Origin: Platerodrilus igneus
Taxonomy: Eukaryota; Arthropoda; Insecta; Coleoptera; Lycidae
Direction: 5' to 3'
Assembly: GCA_036346225.1 (NCBI GenBank)
Contig: JARFIW010001366.1
Coordinates: forward strand, 727,803-791,802
DNA length: 64,000 bases
The notes below the pieces were generated by a model, which was given only the letters and a program-made list of their open reading frames with translations, was not told the origin of the DNA and made no database searches. Each line of letters opens with the position of its first letter. Position 1 is the stretch's first letter. Below are positions 20,219-31,567 of this stretch, piece after piece. The position numbers and the translations under genes were made by a program.

Positions 20219-20691
20219 TTACAAATACCACGCCCCTGTTTGTATGGTTTCAAGAATAATGCTGTGCCTTTTTTGTATGGTTTTAGAAACATTCCATTTC
20301 CTTTTTTCCCAACAGTAATGGCTTCCATAGATCTGTTGTGTCGTTCGCTCTCCTTAAGCTGTTCATTGGCTGTCTTGACATCATTTACTGCTTTAGCTAT
20401 CCCCGCAGCACCACCTGTTAGCGCCCCTAGAGCACTTAATCCCGCGAATATCGGAATCAATGGCAGAAAACCTCCTTTCTGTGGAACGGGTATAATACGT
20501 GGGACTTTAATTTTGCTTTTCCCACCGGCTCCTTTTATGATTTTTTTACCAATTAGAATACCAACATCTAACAGCTTTTTCAAGTTGTCGGAACCAACTC
20601 GGTCTACTGCGGATCGTATTTTCTTCAAAAATCCGCCTTTGAAACTTATTTTCTTCTTTAAGCCCATACCCATTTTTCTCTTCGATTTCAT
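20200..20691 (-). CDS. Basic, membrane-active core protein (pX/pVI-like)
   Basis: ATG 20691 gives 163 aa. The N-terminal third is very basic (KSKRKMGMGLKKK). A hydrophobic Gly/Ala-rich segment follows (FLPLIPIFAGLSALGALTGG), likely membrane-active, then a short helical stretch (KTANEQLKESERHN). The C-terminal part has two related motifs, GMFLKPYKK and ALFLKPYKQ. This mix of basic core, hydrophobic patch and repeated K-P-Y motif is seen in small proteins of adintoviruses and Polintons and resembles adenoviral pX or pVI in arrangement. It would help pack DNA or breach membranes and may be cut by the neighbouring protease. It lies 8 bp after the PLA2-like gene stop. Confidence 0.65.
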   Translation of the reverse strand: MKSKRKMGMGLKKKISFKGGFLKKIRSAVDRVGSDNLKKLLDVGILIGKKIIKGAGGKSKIKVPRIIPVPQKGGFLPLIPIFAGLSALGALTGGAAGIAKAVNDVKTANEQLKESERHNRSMEAITVGKKGNGMFLKPYKKGTALFLKPYKQGRGICKKISKN

Positions 20692-20699
20692 AGCGTTTG

Positions 20700-21002
20700 T
20701 CACAAACAAGCTGCGGCTTTTTCCCCAAACTTTGCGTTTTTAGACTTAACTCTCCACCAGGCTTCTTCTTCTAAAATTTTATCTGCTCGGTGTCTGGCTC
20801 GAAGATCGTCGGGGTACTTGGAGTATGCAATGTCGTGGTCTTTACACAATTTATCTAATTCGTTTATTCCAGGATCACCTCTTGCTAAGCGCTCATCCAA
20901 CATTGTACCAGGACCGCAGTACTGATAACCTGGAATATCCAGCTCAAACGGTAACCTGTTTATAGCGCTGTTGATTAAACCCTCTCCAGAACAGATAATC
21001 AT
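20700..21002 (-). CDS. Phospholipase A2-like protein
   Basis: ATG 21002 gives 100 aa. The calcium-binding loop is present as YQYCGPGT and the catalytic pair as LCKDHDIAYSKY (H-D-x-x-Y). These are the two signatures of the PLA2 domain that parvoviruses carry in VP1 and that many Polinton-like viruses encode as a separate protein. It would hydrolyse phospholipids to help a particle leave the endosome. C-terminal residues are helical and charged. It is the first gene after a TATA element at 21064-21056 and precedes the pX-like and protease genes closely, so the three may share one transcript. Confidence 0.8.
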   Translation of the reverse strand: MIICSGEGLINSAINRLPFELDIPGYQYCGPGTMLDERLARGDPGINELDKLCKDHDIAYSKYPDDLRARHRADKILEEEAWWRVKSKNAKFGEKAAACL

Positions 21003-21023
21003 GTGTTTACTCAAAAAAATCTC

Positions 21024-21064
21024 AAACTATACTAAATAAATAAACAACAACGAGTCTATTTATA
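21024..21064 (-). promoter_or_regulatory. Core promoter for the PLA2-pX-protease cluster
   Basis: On the minus strand TATAAATAG lies at 21064-21056, with a TTTAGTATAG initiator-like sequence about 30 bp downstream. The leader to the ATG at 21002 would be short, about 30 bp. Confidence 0.5.
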
Positions 21065-21139
21065 CTTTTTTCAAAAAATTTACAATAACAATACATTTAC
21101 ATCCACGTCTCTTGGACTGTCTTTTATAAAATACTTTTT

Positions 21140-21940
21140 CTAGTTATCGCCATAACCAGAATCTTCAGATTCCGACAAATTTAAACGTCTAAACATTTCC
21201 GCTAATGTTCTTGTACGCATCACGTCTCGCACAAATATATCCGGAAAACATATAACCAGCTCCAATGCATTTAGGGCGCTCTGATTCAATTCGTTGTAGA
21301 ATAAAATATTGCCAATTCGAACTTCGCTTTCAATCAAGATTTTAATTCGTTTCTCCTCTTCAGTCAGAGTATTAAACCAATCGCCATCATTTAAATTAGA
21401 ATTAGCAAAAAACCCTACTAATTCGCTGTATAATGCTGGGAAGTCGCAACTTTCCCACTGTTTAAATTGATACTCCGACAGCTCTCGCATATGGAATAGT
21501 TTACGGCACTCCAATTCATTTATAACTATCGAGCTATCACCCATTATTATTTTTAACTGGAACGTTTCGTTCTCGGTTGATCCAGACACTGGTGACAGAT
21601 TGATAAAGAACGGAGCTCCTAGTTGTATGTATAGATCTTCCATTTCGGGTGCACCATTTAATCGAGTGTTTAGCACGTCACGAGCAAATACGTTGATTTG
21701 AAATTCCACTTGAAAATTTGTAAATGCCAACCAATTTTCGTATGTCAATTCCAGAACATGGTTGCCACAATATTTCTTGCTACACACCAATCGTAATACG
21801 GGTTTTATTGTCTGGTTTATAACAAACCCAAATTCCACATTATGAGGGTGTTCACCCAATTCACTTAAACTATACGTAAACTTATTAATCAGATTTTCGG
21901 TATACGAAACTTGTGCATTATTAACATCTACAGACTCCAT
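21140..21940 (-). CDS. Unknown 266-aa Polinton protein
   Basis: Intact frame from ATG 21940 (MESVDVNNAQ). It is the first gene of the leftward arm, directly behind a TATA/Inr promoter. The N-terminal two thirds looks beta-rich (HNVEFGFVINQTIKPVLRL, then FTNFQVEFQINVFARDVL); the C-terminal third is helical and acidic (TLTEEEKRIKILIESEVRIG) and ends in a flexible SESEDSGYGDN tail. There is a CSKKYC pair but no clear zinc finger. No membrane segment or signal peptide. I do not recognise a family. Its place as promoter-proximal gene suggests an early or regulatory role, or a structural one given the neighbours. Confidence 0.75.
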   Translation of the reverse strand: MESVDVNNAQVSYTENLINKFTYSLSELGEHPHNVEFGFVINQTIKPVLRLVCSKKYCGNHVLELTYENWLAFTNFQVEFQINVFARDVLNTRLNGAPEMEDLYIQLGAPFFINLSPVSGSTENETFQLKIIMGDSSIVINELECRKLFHMRELSEYQFKQWESCDFPALYSELVGFFANSNLNDGDWFNTLTEEEKRIKILIESEVRIGNILFYNELNQSALNALELVICFPDIFVRDVMRTRTLAEMFRRLNLSESEDSGYGDN

Positions 21941-21966
21941 TGCTTTGCACTGATTTCACCGAGATG

Positions 21967-22001
21967 ACTGAGAGGGTTGCTATGCGACTCGTCCTTTTAA
22001 A
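21967..22001 (-). promoter_or_regulatory. Leftward core promoter of the virion arm
   Basis: On the minus strand TTTAAAAG at 22001-21994 is followed 32 bp later by an arthropod initiator TCAGT (21971-21967). The ATG of the first leftward gene lies at 21940. Confidence 0.6.
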
Positions 22002-22191
22002 TGTTTCAGGGTTGTTGTTGCGCATGCGTAAATTGTACTCGGATAACTTAGAATGCGTAAGCAAGAAGCTAATTGGTTTTTACCGACGTGAATAGACTGG
22101 TTTGAAATGTTACTCAAGGTTAAACGACGCTGGGTTTCACCTAATTTAAAAGTAAACTAGCTAATTATTATACGATCTTAATTATTATGTG

Positions 22192-22225
22192 TATAAAAGC
22201 ACCGTGCAAAGCAATATAATTCAGT
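22192..22225 (+). promoter_or_regulatory. Rightward core promoter of the polymerase gene
   Basis: TATAAAAG at 22192-22199 is followed by TCAGT at 22221-22225; the distance from the first T to the initiator A is 31 bp. Transcription would run right, through the site where the Gypsy element later inserted (22274), to the polymerase ATG, now at 31595. An acceptor-like TTTTCTTATAG just before the ATG hints at a leader intron. Confidence 0.65.
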
Positions 22226-22273
22226 TTCTATTTAGTCTTTGACTAGTTACAACAGCTAAAAAGTCTTTAACCA

Positions 22274-24255
22274 TGTTACATGCCAAATTGTCATAAAGTT
22301 GGAAAGGGGGAGGGCATGAACAAACGAGTAAGTCTGCTCCTAGGAGTAAACTATACCGCGGCTCGGCTGGCTAGTCGCGATGGGCGTGGGTCGAAGGGGA
22401 GGGGATTGGAAATAATATTATATTGCCGTTAGTCTTAGGTCAGGGTAATATGAGGGCACCACCCTTATCTTATTCGAGTTCCGCATAAAATGGCACGGAT
22501 TCCTAGTCCTTCAGAGAAGCTTACAAGATGAGGGAAAACTCGATTTTCTTCAGACAAGAACCCGGGTAAGTCCTACCTGGCTGTGAAAATGTTTAATTCC
22601 ACAATTGTGCCAAGCTGATTGCAGTTCCCGGTCTTCGTACTTTATATGCACTCTACTTCCGGTTGAAATATCTAAGGTAGTAAGTCGGTCTTACCTATAA
22701 ATTCTTTAAGTTACTAAGTTTTCCACAAAACTATCTATATAAAAAAATAAGGTAACTGAATTCCTGTTAACAAATAAATATGACTTGTCAAAATTTAGTT
22801 TCAGGGATTAATTATAACTTTACAGAGATTATGCAAAGCACGGTTCTTCTGATTTAAGCACTCACATGCGTTAATTTATTAATAAGTCACTTCTCCTTAA
22901 TATCTTATTTATTAAATGACTATCTTGGATTTAATTACGGTTAACAGTATGGATAAATATATATATATATATATATATATTGACATCGAGAAAATTCTTA
23001 ACTTATGCCCTAGAGGGCCCTCGCGCTAATCGAATTATACACTACTAACTAGATAATTGAAATTAAATCATGGCGTAACTTTAAAATTTCATTTCATATG
23101 TTACAAGAAGTAACGTCAAACAATGTATAAACAGTTTGTATTTAAATAAAACAAATTACAAACAGTTTACTGGTATAGCTACCACAGGAATTCAACCCGC
23201 GGTTTCCCTGATGTTTTTGGTTGGTGCGTCGAAGTTCCAGGATAGGGACATCAGCAAGCGGCTCTTTTTTAATACAGCAATGAAGTCAGTGGTATGTGCG
23301 GAAAACTGAATTTGGATACGATCACACGAAGAATATGTTCATCCCACTAATAAATTCTAATTGGATGAGTCACTAATCACGACCACCTTTATAAAACAAT
23401 CTAAGCTCACTCGAAACTCACTACTTGCTAAAACATTAAACCTAAACGTAAAATTAATTCCGTATTTAATAAGTTAGTGGTTGTTGGGTCGAGGTTTACA
23501 GTATATTGCTTCGGCGGCTCTCCACGAATTATCAATTTTCGAAATATCTAATCCGTCCTATATAAAATAAAATAGGATCGTTCCGGTAATAACAAAACCT
23601 ATATTGTCACGCGCTACAAATCCTTCAAAACTATTGAAGAGTGTTAATTGCGTTCAAAGAAAACTGACCTCCGACACGAATTGTTAAATTAGTCCCGCGC
23701 GTGACTTAGTTTCACTTCTCGTCTCTTGAGCAACCACCGAGCCTTCACATCTTATCTCTTTCAGTACCCAACGAACACTGCCCGTCGCATAATTCTTATT
23801 CACTATTTCATACCTTCCCTTACTCTTCTAGTAAATGAACGAGGGTGTAACGGTGTTGCCAACTAACGCTAGTGTACATTATCATGCCTGTGCCATGAAC
23901 AAGGCACGTGATACGTCTTTGTCCCTCGCTGCTAATTCTTGGAAGAACCTAACATCTGCCGTAGCAGGAATCCGAACGTCAAAGCTTGTCTATACAAAAC
24001 GGGTTATTAGGAACGAATATACATGAATAGAATGACTGTTTAAATGTGGCTTCTTTAAAATGATTCATATACCTGATGGGGTTTCGACAACCGGACTTAC
24101 TAAGAATACGCTAAACTAATTTAAAACTACCAACCCTTGGTTTTCCCCTTGAAAATTAGAATGTAATTTCCTTACTTTTCTAAAATATGGATTTTAAAAT
24201 GAAAATATGCGAAATGGTTAATATGTATTTACAAAGATAAAAACCGCAGGTTACA
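22274..24255 (-). repeat. Gypsy LTR, left (3' LTR of the minus-strand element)
   Basis: Begins TGTTACA and ends GGTTACA on the plus strand. It differs from the right LTR by scattered single substitutions and indels and by a longer (TA)n tract near 22957-22980. The open frame 23835-24026 inside it is also present in the right LTR and is not thought to be coding. Confidence 0.93.
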
Positions 24256-24264
24256 CCCTCCTTA
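24256..24264 (-). promoter_or_regulatory. Polypurine tract of the Gypsy element
   Basis: TAAGGAGGG on the minus strand, directly before the 3' LTR, where plus-strand DNA synthesis would be primed. 24265-24495 is 3' non-coding DNA, A-rich. Confidence 0.6.
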
Positions 24265-24495
24265 CAAAATTAGAGTTTTACCTAAAGTTCTTGTGTATTA
24301 AACTACAAAAAAAAAATGAAGTCAGTCTGGCCCAGTGGAAGAACAAACCGACATCAACCTTTTTACTAAATAGACACAAAATTGCTGTTTCCTACCATAA
24401 AATTAATTTCCTTAATCCTACCAAATACTACCACTAATAATACACGAACAAAAAAAGTAAAAAACGAAAAAAAACAAAATACAATAGTAACGTAA

Positions 24496-25800
24496 CTAAT
24501 CTGGCGGATTAGCTTTAATATCCTTTACGTGCCAAGTGCCTTTTGAGACACCCGTGTCATCTACCAACTCATATGTATTGTAAGCCACTTTTTTCGACAC
24601 CGTGTACGGGCCAACAAATTTTGGTGCGAGTTTTGCACTAAAGTGTTTTGATGCATCCGATAGAACGTAATTCCTTTTCCAAACCTTGTCTCCAACGGCA
24701 AAACTAACGTCACGTCTCCTCAAGTAATAATTTCTTTTTGCTTTATTATACGCCTCTTCTAATCTTTTTTTAATGTCTTGGTATACTTTTCCAAATTCGG
24801 GTGCGCGATTATATAATGTATCACGATCTGCAAAGTCGACATCCAACAAGGTTTAACTCTCCTTTACTTCTCCAAAACTAGATCCATCAATCACCATTTC
24901 ACGTCCAAAGTTTGCAAAATAAGGTGACATCTTAATTACTTCGTGAACTGCTGTGCGTACGGCGCAAGCGGCCACCGGTAATGTTCTGTCCCAGTGACGT
25001 TGATTATCGTCAGCAAAAGATGCCAAAAGAGTTTTAATTACTTTATTAACACGTTCAATCGGGTTTGCCTGCGGGTGGTAAAATGCATTATATATTATTT
25101 TTGACTTGTATTTTGAAGCCAAAGTCTTAAAAAGATTACTTGTAAACTGTTTTCCATTGTCAACTAAAATGTATTGCGGTGCGCCAAAAAGTAAAATGAC
25201 AAATTCTTCGACTCTTTGCGTTATCGCTGAAGCGGTAGCGGTACGCAAGGGAAAAAATAATGGAAATTTAGTGAAATAATCACCCACCGATAAAATGTAA
25301 GTATAGCCTTTAGTTGTACGAGGTAATGGGCCTATCAAATCTATCGAAATCATCTGCCATGGTTTAGATACAATAGGGTGTCTTGACATTAAACCTTGAG
25401 GTTTCTTTTGTTCGGGTTTGTGCATCATACATGTTTTACAACGATTAACATAATGTATAACGTCTGCTTTTAATTTTGGCCAATAATATTTCTGTTGAAT
25501 TCTATGAAATGTTTTAAAAATACCAAAATGTCCCGACGTGGGTTCGTCATGACATTCTTTTAAAACATTCAAACGTTGAGCTTTAGAAACGACTTCTTTC
25601 CAATCGACTTCAGGATCTACCAAATTAGGGAATTTACCAGGTACATATTTTAAAAGTTTACTATTTACAATTTTCCAATGTTTATATTTAATAGGATCAC
25701 GTTCCACTTGTAGAAGCATCTTGCTATACCAAGGATCAGGTTTTTTTTCTTCAGAATCAATTTTATTTAAATTTTTATTTTCAGGTTTATCAGAATTTGT
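24496..25800 (-). pseudogene. Gypsy integrase, one in-frame stop
   Basis: Enters from a frame different from RT near 25800. The HHCC zinc-binding domain shows His residues in CHDEPTSGHFG and Cys in NRCKTCMMHK. The catalytic core has Asp in MISIDLIGPL, Asp in ILVDNGKQF and Glu in ANPIERVNKV. A TAA at 24855-24853 interrupts the frame. Beyond it the same frame gives the C-terminal domain with FAVGDKVWKRNYV and FVGPYTVSKK, ending in NPPD. The enzyme would insert the cDNA copy. The stop and the shift before it make this copy defective. Confidence 0.88.
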
Positions 25801-25807
25801 AGATTTA

Positions 25808-27367
25808 TCAAAGGTAGGTATTAACAGAAACAGTATTTATAATAGGGACCGCACGTGAAAGAGCATCGGGAACGACATTGTCTTTCCCTTTACGATGAAT
25901 AATCTCAAAATCGTACTGTTGCAATTTCAATGACCATCGACACAACCGACCCGAAGGTTGTTGCAATTTATTTAACCAAATTAGCGAGTGATGGTCCGTA
26001 ATAACTTGGAAATGACTACCCTCTACATATGGACGTAACTTTTCGATTGACCACAACACGGCTAGGCATTCTTTTTCAGTTACAGCATATTTCCTTTCCA
26101 TCGGAGTAAGTGAACGACTAATATAACAAATTACATGTTCTACTTCATCAATAACTTGAGTTAGGACGCCAGAAATCCCGTAGTCGGTAGCGTCGCATTG
26201 AATCGAGAACGGCAAATCAAAATTTGGACATGAAAGAATTGGTGCGGAAACTAAATGATTTTTTATTGTCGATAAAGCTGCGTCGCAAAATTCATCCCAA
26301 ATAATTTTTCTGTTTTTTCTTAATAAAGCTGAAAACGGAGCAATAATATTTGAAAATTCGGGTAAAAATCTCCTGTACCATGACGCCATACCAATAATTC
26401 TTCTAACTTCTTTAACGGTTTTAGGTGTGGGGATATCAACAATTGCTTGGACTTTTTCGGGATCCACAAGTAACCCTTTAGAATTAATTACGTACCCTAA
26501 ATATTTAAGCTCACTCTTACAAAAGTGGCATTTCTCACGACTCAGAGTCAACCCTGCTTCTTCCAAACGTTTTAAAACTTCTCGTAAAATTGTGATGTGT
26601 TCCTCAAAAGACTTTGTGCAAATAATTACATCATCTAAATATGAAAAAACAAACGGTTCCAACTCTGGACCTAAGACGCGATCAATCAACCTCTGCCACG
26701 TTGCCGGAGCATTATGTAAACCAAAAGGGAGTCTGGAAAATTGATACAGACCTCTATTAGGAACGGTAAATGCGGTATACTGCTTTGAATTTGCCGTTAA
26801 CGGAATTTGCCAATATGTGGATTTGATGTCGAGTTTGGATATAAATTTCGCATCTCTAAGTTTATCTAATATTGATGACACATACGGTAGCGGGTAAGCG
26901 TCACGTTCGGTAACCTTGTTCAATTTTCGGAAATCCACACAAAACCTGTATGAACCTGGTTCCTTCTTCTTCACTAATAAAATCGGGTTAGACCATGCGC
27001 TATGGCTTTTTTCTACCACACCCAGTTCTAACATTTTATCTAATTCTATGTCAATCTGTTTTTGTATGGCCGGGGAAACAGGATAGTGTCGTTGCTTAAT
27101 GGGGTCGCTTGAAACTTTAATATTGTGTTGAACCAAATCAGTTACTCCAAAAGTTTTTGAATTTTTAAAATGTGTATTGACAAGTGATTCTAAAATTTCG
27201 CGTTGTTCCAGTATCAGATCAAATTTTGAATGCAGAATCGGTTCTTGAGTTACTGACAATGAAGCTAAATTAGAAAAAGTAAACTCTCCTTTGAAAATAT
27301 CCGGTATAATTTGAATTGATTTCCAAAAATCAATGCCCAAAATTAAGGCATGTTTCACCTCTGGCAC
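25808..27367 (-). CDS. Gypsy reverse transcriptase and RNase H
   Basis: An open frame of about 519 codons, unbroken. RT blocks: WSNPILLVKKKEPGSYRFC, the LPFGLHNAPATWQ block and the catalytic FVFSYLDDVIICT (Y-L-D-D). The thumb and connection contain YLGYVINSKGL. RNase H follows with FSIQCDATDYGISGVL, EKECLAVLWSIEK and the DHHSLIWL segment, then RKGKDNVVPDALSRA, which is typical of Gypsy elements. It copies element RNA to DNA and removes the RNA strand. A frameshift separates it from protease upstream (27367-27379) and from integrase downstream (about 25805). Confidence 0.93.
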   Translation of the reverse strand: MPEVKHALILGIDFWKSIQIIPDIFKGEFTFSNLASLSVTQEPILHSKFDLILEQREILESLVNTHFKNSKTFGVTDLVQHNIKVSSDPIKQRHYPVSPAIQKQIDIELDKMLELGVVEKSHSAWSNPILLVKKKEPGSYRFCVDFRKLNKVTERDAYPLPYVSSILDKLRDAKFISKLDIKSTYWQIPLTANSKQYTAFTVPNRGLYQFSRLPFGLHNAPATWQRLIDRVLGPELEPFVFSYLDDVIICTKSFEEHITILREVLKRLEEAGLTLSREKCHFCKSELKYLGYVINSKGLLVDPEKVQAIVDIPTPKTVKEVRRIIGMASWYRRFLPEFSNIIAPFSALLRKNRKIIWDEFCDAALSTIKNHLVSAPILSCPNFDLPFSIQCDATDYGISGVLTQVIDEVEHVICYISRSLTPMERKYAVTEKECLAVLWSIEKLRPYVEGSHFQVITDHHSLIWLNKLQQPSGRLCRWSLKLQQYDFEIIHRKGKDNVVPDALSRAVPIINTVSVNTYL

Positions 27368-27378
27368 AATTAATACGT

Positions 27379-27729
27379 CTAATATATTAATCTCTCTTTT
27401 AACCTAATCGGCAAACGAACAGTGCCTAAACTCTGCAGTTGATTTCCGTCAGCGACGTTACAGATTGGCGCCTGCTTTTTATCGATATATAAATTTAGTG
27501 TAGAAAATTTTTCCCATCCTTCTTGTCCTAAAATAGTTGTATTCGCGCCTGAATCCAAAAGACCTAACAATTCTAAACCTAAAATATTTACTGTTACATA
27601 AGGACGTTTGTCCTCCTCTGATTGTTCCATCACATAATCTAACATTAACTTATTTTTCCTAAATTTCAGTTCCTTTTCACTAATTAAGTCAGAAATATAT
27701 TTGGTCGAGTTATAATATATACGAGACAC
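27379..27729 (-). pseudogene. Gypsy aspartic protease segment
   Basis: The frame carries LLGLLDSGANTTILG, the D-S-G-A active-site motif of retroviral-type aspartic proteases, with a hydrophobic flap-like region after it. It ends at a stop at 27379, while the remaining protease-to-RT linker (KHALILGIDFWKS) lies in the RT frame, so a one-base shift occurs here. It would mature the Gag and Pol polyproteins. Confidence 0.8.
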
Positions 27730-27779
27730 GATACGACCGTTTAGCGTCTCGCGTGGAAGTTTCCCTGCATTTTCCTGTT

Positions 27780-29170
27780 ACAACGAGGGCAAGAACGAAA
27801 AGTTGTATTGTCTAAACCGCATTTATAACAGTAACCAACACGACGTGGTTCCTTACAATGCGCCTGAACATGATCGATGCCTCTACAATTTCAACAACTC
27901 GGACCTGAATTTAAATAGTTTGGATTTTGATTTACGGGAGTTTGTATAGAGTACACATTTTTATTAATTTTTGGGACCGAAGTCGAACTAGTTGAGGGAT
28001 TATTATTGTAAGCCAGATCTGTTTCTAAATCCGTTGGTTTCTTTGAGGGTGGAACAAAATCTTGAATATAAATTTTTCGTTCTTCTAATTTTTTGCAATA
28101 TTTTATTAATTTTTGAATAGACTGTATTTCGATTAAACTTAATTGGGTTTGGTAAAAGGTAAAATGTTTTACGTAAAATTTTAATTGTTTTTCTAGTGAC
28201 AGTGGTTCTACAAGTCTTGTAAATAGATTGATCATAATTGCCACATAAATTCCGATTGTTTCTGATTCGCCTTGGGTCCTATTATTTATTTCGTTCATTA
28301 ATCTATCATCATAATTCACCGGTAAAAATTCGTTTCTTAAGGATTCTTTTAAAAAAGACCAATTATTCACTAAATTTTTATTTGCTCGGAAAAAAATTAA
28401 CGCTTTGCCTTCAAATAAATCGCATGCTTCCATAAACAATTGTTCGTCTAAAATCTTACGCGCTGCTTTTAACTCGTCTACCCTTTCTAAAAATGCATTC
28501 AACGAACTTTCGCCAGAATATTTCAAATTCCATTTCGTTACCGGTACACTTTTATAAAAAATAGGGCTACTTACAGTATTTTTATGTTCGGAGTGTAATA
28601 TGGGTTTACTATCAGGTTCTTTTTCTATTTTTTTATTACTAGTATCTTCCAACTTTAATTTTTCGGCTAATTCTAATTCATCAAAATTTTCTTTTACTAC
28701 CGGTTTATTTATCATTAATTTTCTAGAAGTATTTGCTTTAATTACTATAATTTTTTGACAAGTAGTTTCATAAAAACATTTTATTTCGTCTAACTGAATT
28801 ATTAGATTTTCGCGAATTTCTTCATCGGTATCCTCCGATGGAACTGAATTTTTTAGTCTGAATGTGGCATGCGCGATTTTTGTTTCTATTTTTTGTTGGT
28901 TAGCGTCCAAATTTATTTCATTTAATTGGCTTATAGCTTCTTTTATTGTTACAAAACCATTTTTAGCGCCAGAACGTCATCCTCAAACTCAAACGGATAC
29001 TCAAAATCATTTTTACTAGAATCAAACTTTGTTTTTAATAATGGGCGTAATGTTTTACGTAATTGTTGCACAGTTAAATCTTGTGAAAAAATTCCTCTCA
29101 CTTCTGCCTCATACTGTAGTTCGTGCTTGAGTAATCTTTCAACACAAATATCATAATCCATCTTAAACAT
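27780..29170 (-). pseudogene. Gypsy gag, frameshift and stop in the zinc knuckle
   Basis: ATG at 29170 opens an N-terminal piece of about 74 codons that ends at 28949; the body continues in another frame from about 28910. It has a charged helical N-terminal half, then the retrotransposon capsid core with WNLKYSGESSLNAFLERV, LIFFRANKNLVNNWSFLKES and EINNRTQGESETIGIYV. A TGA at 27893-27891 falls inside the first CCHC knuckle. Past it the same frame continues with NCRGIDHVQAHC and YKCGLDNTTFRSCPRC, the remaining zinc-knuckle residues. Gag forms the virus-like particle and binds RNA. Confidence 0.82.
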
Positions 29171-29570
29171 TTTTCTTTTAAATCCTACCAAAACGTATTA
29201 AAATGTCTCAAAATAAAACTTTTTCCACAAAAGAAAATCTTCCCCAAAATAACTTCCAATGCTTACTAACCACCTTCACACTTTTAAATATAGACACAAT
29301 CGGGAAAATGTCACTATAAATAATCAACCCCCAAAAATTAAACAAAAGTTCTACTTCTTTCAAAAAATTCTCTGCAACGGTGACCTATTCTATCACAAAA
29401 AATACCAAAACAGAAAATGAGAATTTGGTCGCCAATTTGTTAGGGTGATAATACTACACAAAAAAAACAAAAAAAAACCGACAACAAAAATACTTTGCCG
29501 TCAGGCGTCAATACGAAAAAAATTAAATACATTTGCCATTTAGTTAAATATAAACTAGTATAAAAAAATT

Positions 29571-29588
29571 TTTAGATGTTGGACGCCA
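29571..29588 (-). promoter_or_regulatory. Gypsy primer-binding site, tRNA-Lys-like
   Basis: On the minus strand, three bases after the 5' LTR, TGGCGTCCAACAT begins. It matches the complement of a tRNA-Lys 3' end (TGGCGCCCAACGT...) at 11 of the first 13 positions. 29192-29570 between this site and gag is A-rich leader with no gene. Confidence 0.6.
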
Positions 29589-29591
29589 TTT

Positions 29592-31567
29592 TGTTACATG
29601 TCAAATTGTCATAAAGTTGGAAAGGGGGGAGGGCATGAACAAACGAGGTAAGTCTGCTCCTAGGAGTAAACTATACCGCGGCTCGGCTGGCTAGTCGCGA
29701 TGGGCGTGGCTCGAAGGGGAGGGGATTGGAAATAATATTATATTGCCGTTAGTCTTAGGTCACGGTAATATGAGGGCACCACCCTTATCTTATTCGAGTT
29801 CCGCCTAAAATGGCACGGATTCCTAGTCCTTCAGAGAAGCCTACAAGATGAGGGAAAACTCGACTTCTTCAGACAAGAACCCGGATAAGTCCTACCTGGC
29901 CGTGAAAATGTTTAATTCCACAATTGTGCCAAGCTGATTGCAGTTCCCGGTCTTCGTACTTTATATGCACTCTACTTCCGGTTGAAATATCTAAGGTAGT
30001 AAGTCGGTCTTACCTATAAATTCTTTAAGTTACTAAGTTTTCCACAAAACTATCTATATAAAAAAATAAGGTAACTGAATTCCTGTTAACAAATAAATAT
30101 GACTTGTCAAAATTTAGTTTCAGGGATTAATTATAACTTTACAGAGATTATGCAAAGCACGGTTCTTCTGATTTAAGCACTCACATGCGTTAATTTATTA
30201 ATAAGTCACTTCTCCTTAATATCTTATTTATTAAATGACTATCTTGGATTTAATTACGGTTAACAGTATGGATAAATATATATATATATATATTGACATC
30301 GAGAAAATTCTTAACTTATGCCCTAGAGGGCCCTCGCGCTAATCGAATTATACACTACTAACTAGATAATTGAAATTAAATCATGGCGTAACCTTAAATT
30401 TCATTTCATATGCTACAAGAAGTAACGTCGAACAATGTATAAACAGTTTGTATTTAAATAAAACAAATTACAAACAGTTTACTGGTATAGCTACCACAGG
30501 AATTCAACCCGCGGTTTCCCTGATGTTTTTGGTTGGTGCGTCGAAGTTCCAGGATAGGGACATCAGCAAGCGGATCTTTTTTAATTCAGCAATGAAGTCA
30601 GTGATATGTGCGGAAAACTGAATTTGGATACGATCACACGAAGAATATGTTCATCCCACTAATAAATTCTAATTGGATGAGTCACTAATCGCGACCACCT
30701 TTATAAAACAATCTAAGCTCACTCGAAACTCACTACTTGCTAAAACATTAAACCTAAACGTAAAATTAATTCCGTATTTAATAAGTTAGTGGTTGTTGGG
30801 TCGAGGTTTACAGTATATTGCTTCGGCGGCTCTCCACGAATTATCAATTTTCGAAATATCTAATCCGTCCTATATAAAATAAAATAGGACCGTTCCGGTA
30901 ATAACAAAACCTATATTGTCACGCGCCACAAATCCTTCAAAACTATTGAAGAGTGTTAATTGCGTTCAAAGAAAACTGACCTTCGACACGAATTGTTAAA
31001 TTAGTCCCGCGCGTGACTTAGTTTCACTTCTCGTCTCTTGAGCAACCACCGAGCCTTCACATCTTATCTCTTTCAGTACCCAACAAACACTGCCCGTCGC
31101 ATAATTCTTATTCACTATTTCATACCTTCCCTTACTCTTCTAGTAAATGAACGGGGGTGTAACGGTGTTACCAACTAACGCTAGTGTACATTATCATGCC
31201 TGTGCCATGAACCAGGCACATGATACGTCTTTGTCCCTCGCTGCTAATTCTTGGAAGAACCTAACATCTGCCGTAGCAGGAATGCGAACGTCAAAGCTTG
31301 TCTATACAAAACGGGTTGTTAGGAACGAATATACATGAATAGAATGACTGTTTAAATGTGGCTTCTTTAAAATGATTCATATACCTGATGGGGTTTCGAC
31401 AACCGGACTTACTAAGAATACGCTAAACTAATTTAAAACTACCAACCCTTGGTTTTCCCCTTGAGAATTAGAATGTAATTTCTTTACTTTTCTAAAATAT
31501 GGATTTTAAAATGAAAATATGCGAAATGGTTAATATGTATTTACAAAGATAAAAACCGCAGGTTACA
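29592..31567 (-). repeat. Gypsy LTR, right (5' LTR of the minus-strand element)
   Basis: Matches the left LTR over its whole length. It starts TGTTACA at 29592 and ends GGTTACA at 31567, followed by the ACCA duplication. The high similarity between LTRs implies a younger insertion than the decay of the surrounding Polinton genes. Confidence 0.93.

Larger units (their letters stand above)
22274..31567 (-). mobile_element. Gypsy/Ty3-type LTR retrotransposon, 9.3 kb, inserted in the polymerase leader
   Basis: Two near-identical LTRs of about 1.98 kb (22274-24255 and 29592-31567) flank gag, protease, reverse transcriptase, RNase H and integrase on the minus strand. The 4-bp target duplication ACCA is at 22270-22273 and 31568-31571. 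A tRNA-Lys-like primer site abuts the right LTR and a purine tract abuts the left LTR. The pol order protease-RT-RNase H-integrase marks Gypsy/Ty3. Very long LTRs with a Lys-type primer site recall the Osvaldo/Ulysses group, which is a guess. The coding region has at least three frameshifts and two stops. Confidence 0.93.

Noticed and set aside
20240..20743. 167-codon plus-strand frame
   Set aside because: It is the exact antisense shadow of the pX-like gene; its hydrophobic text comes from the basic and Gly-rich codons opposite.
23835..24026. 63-codon open frame in the left Gypsy LTR
   Set aside because: The same frame is in the right LTR (31147-31338) because the LTRs are near-identical; it has no motif and lies in regulatory DNA.
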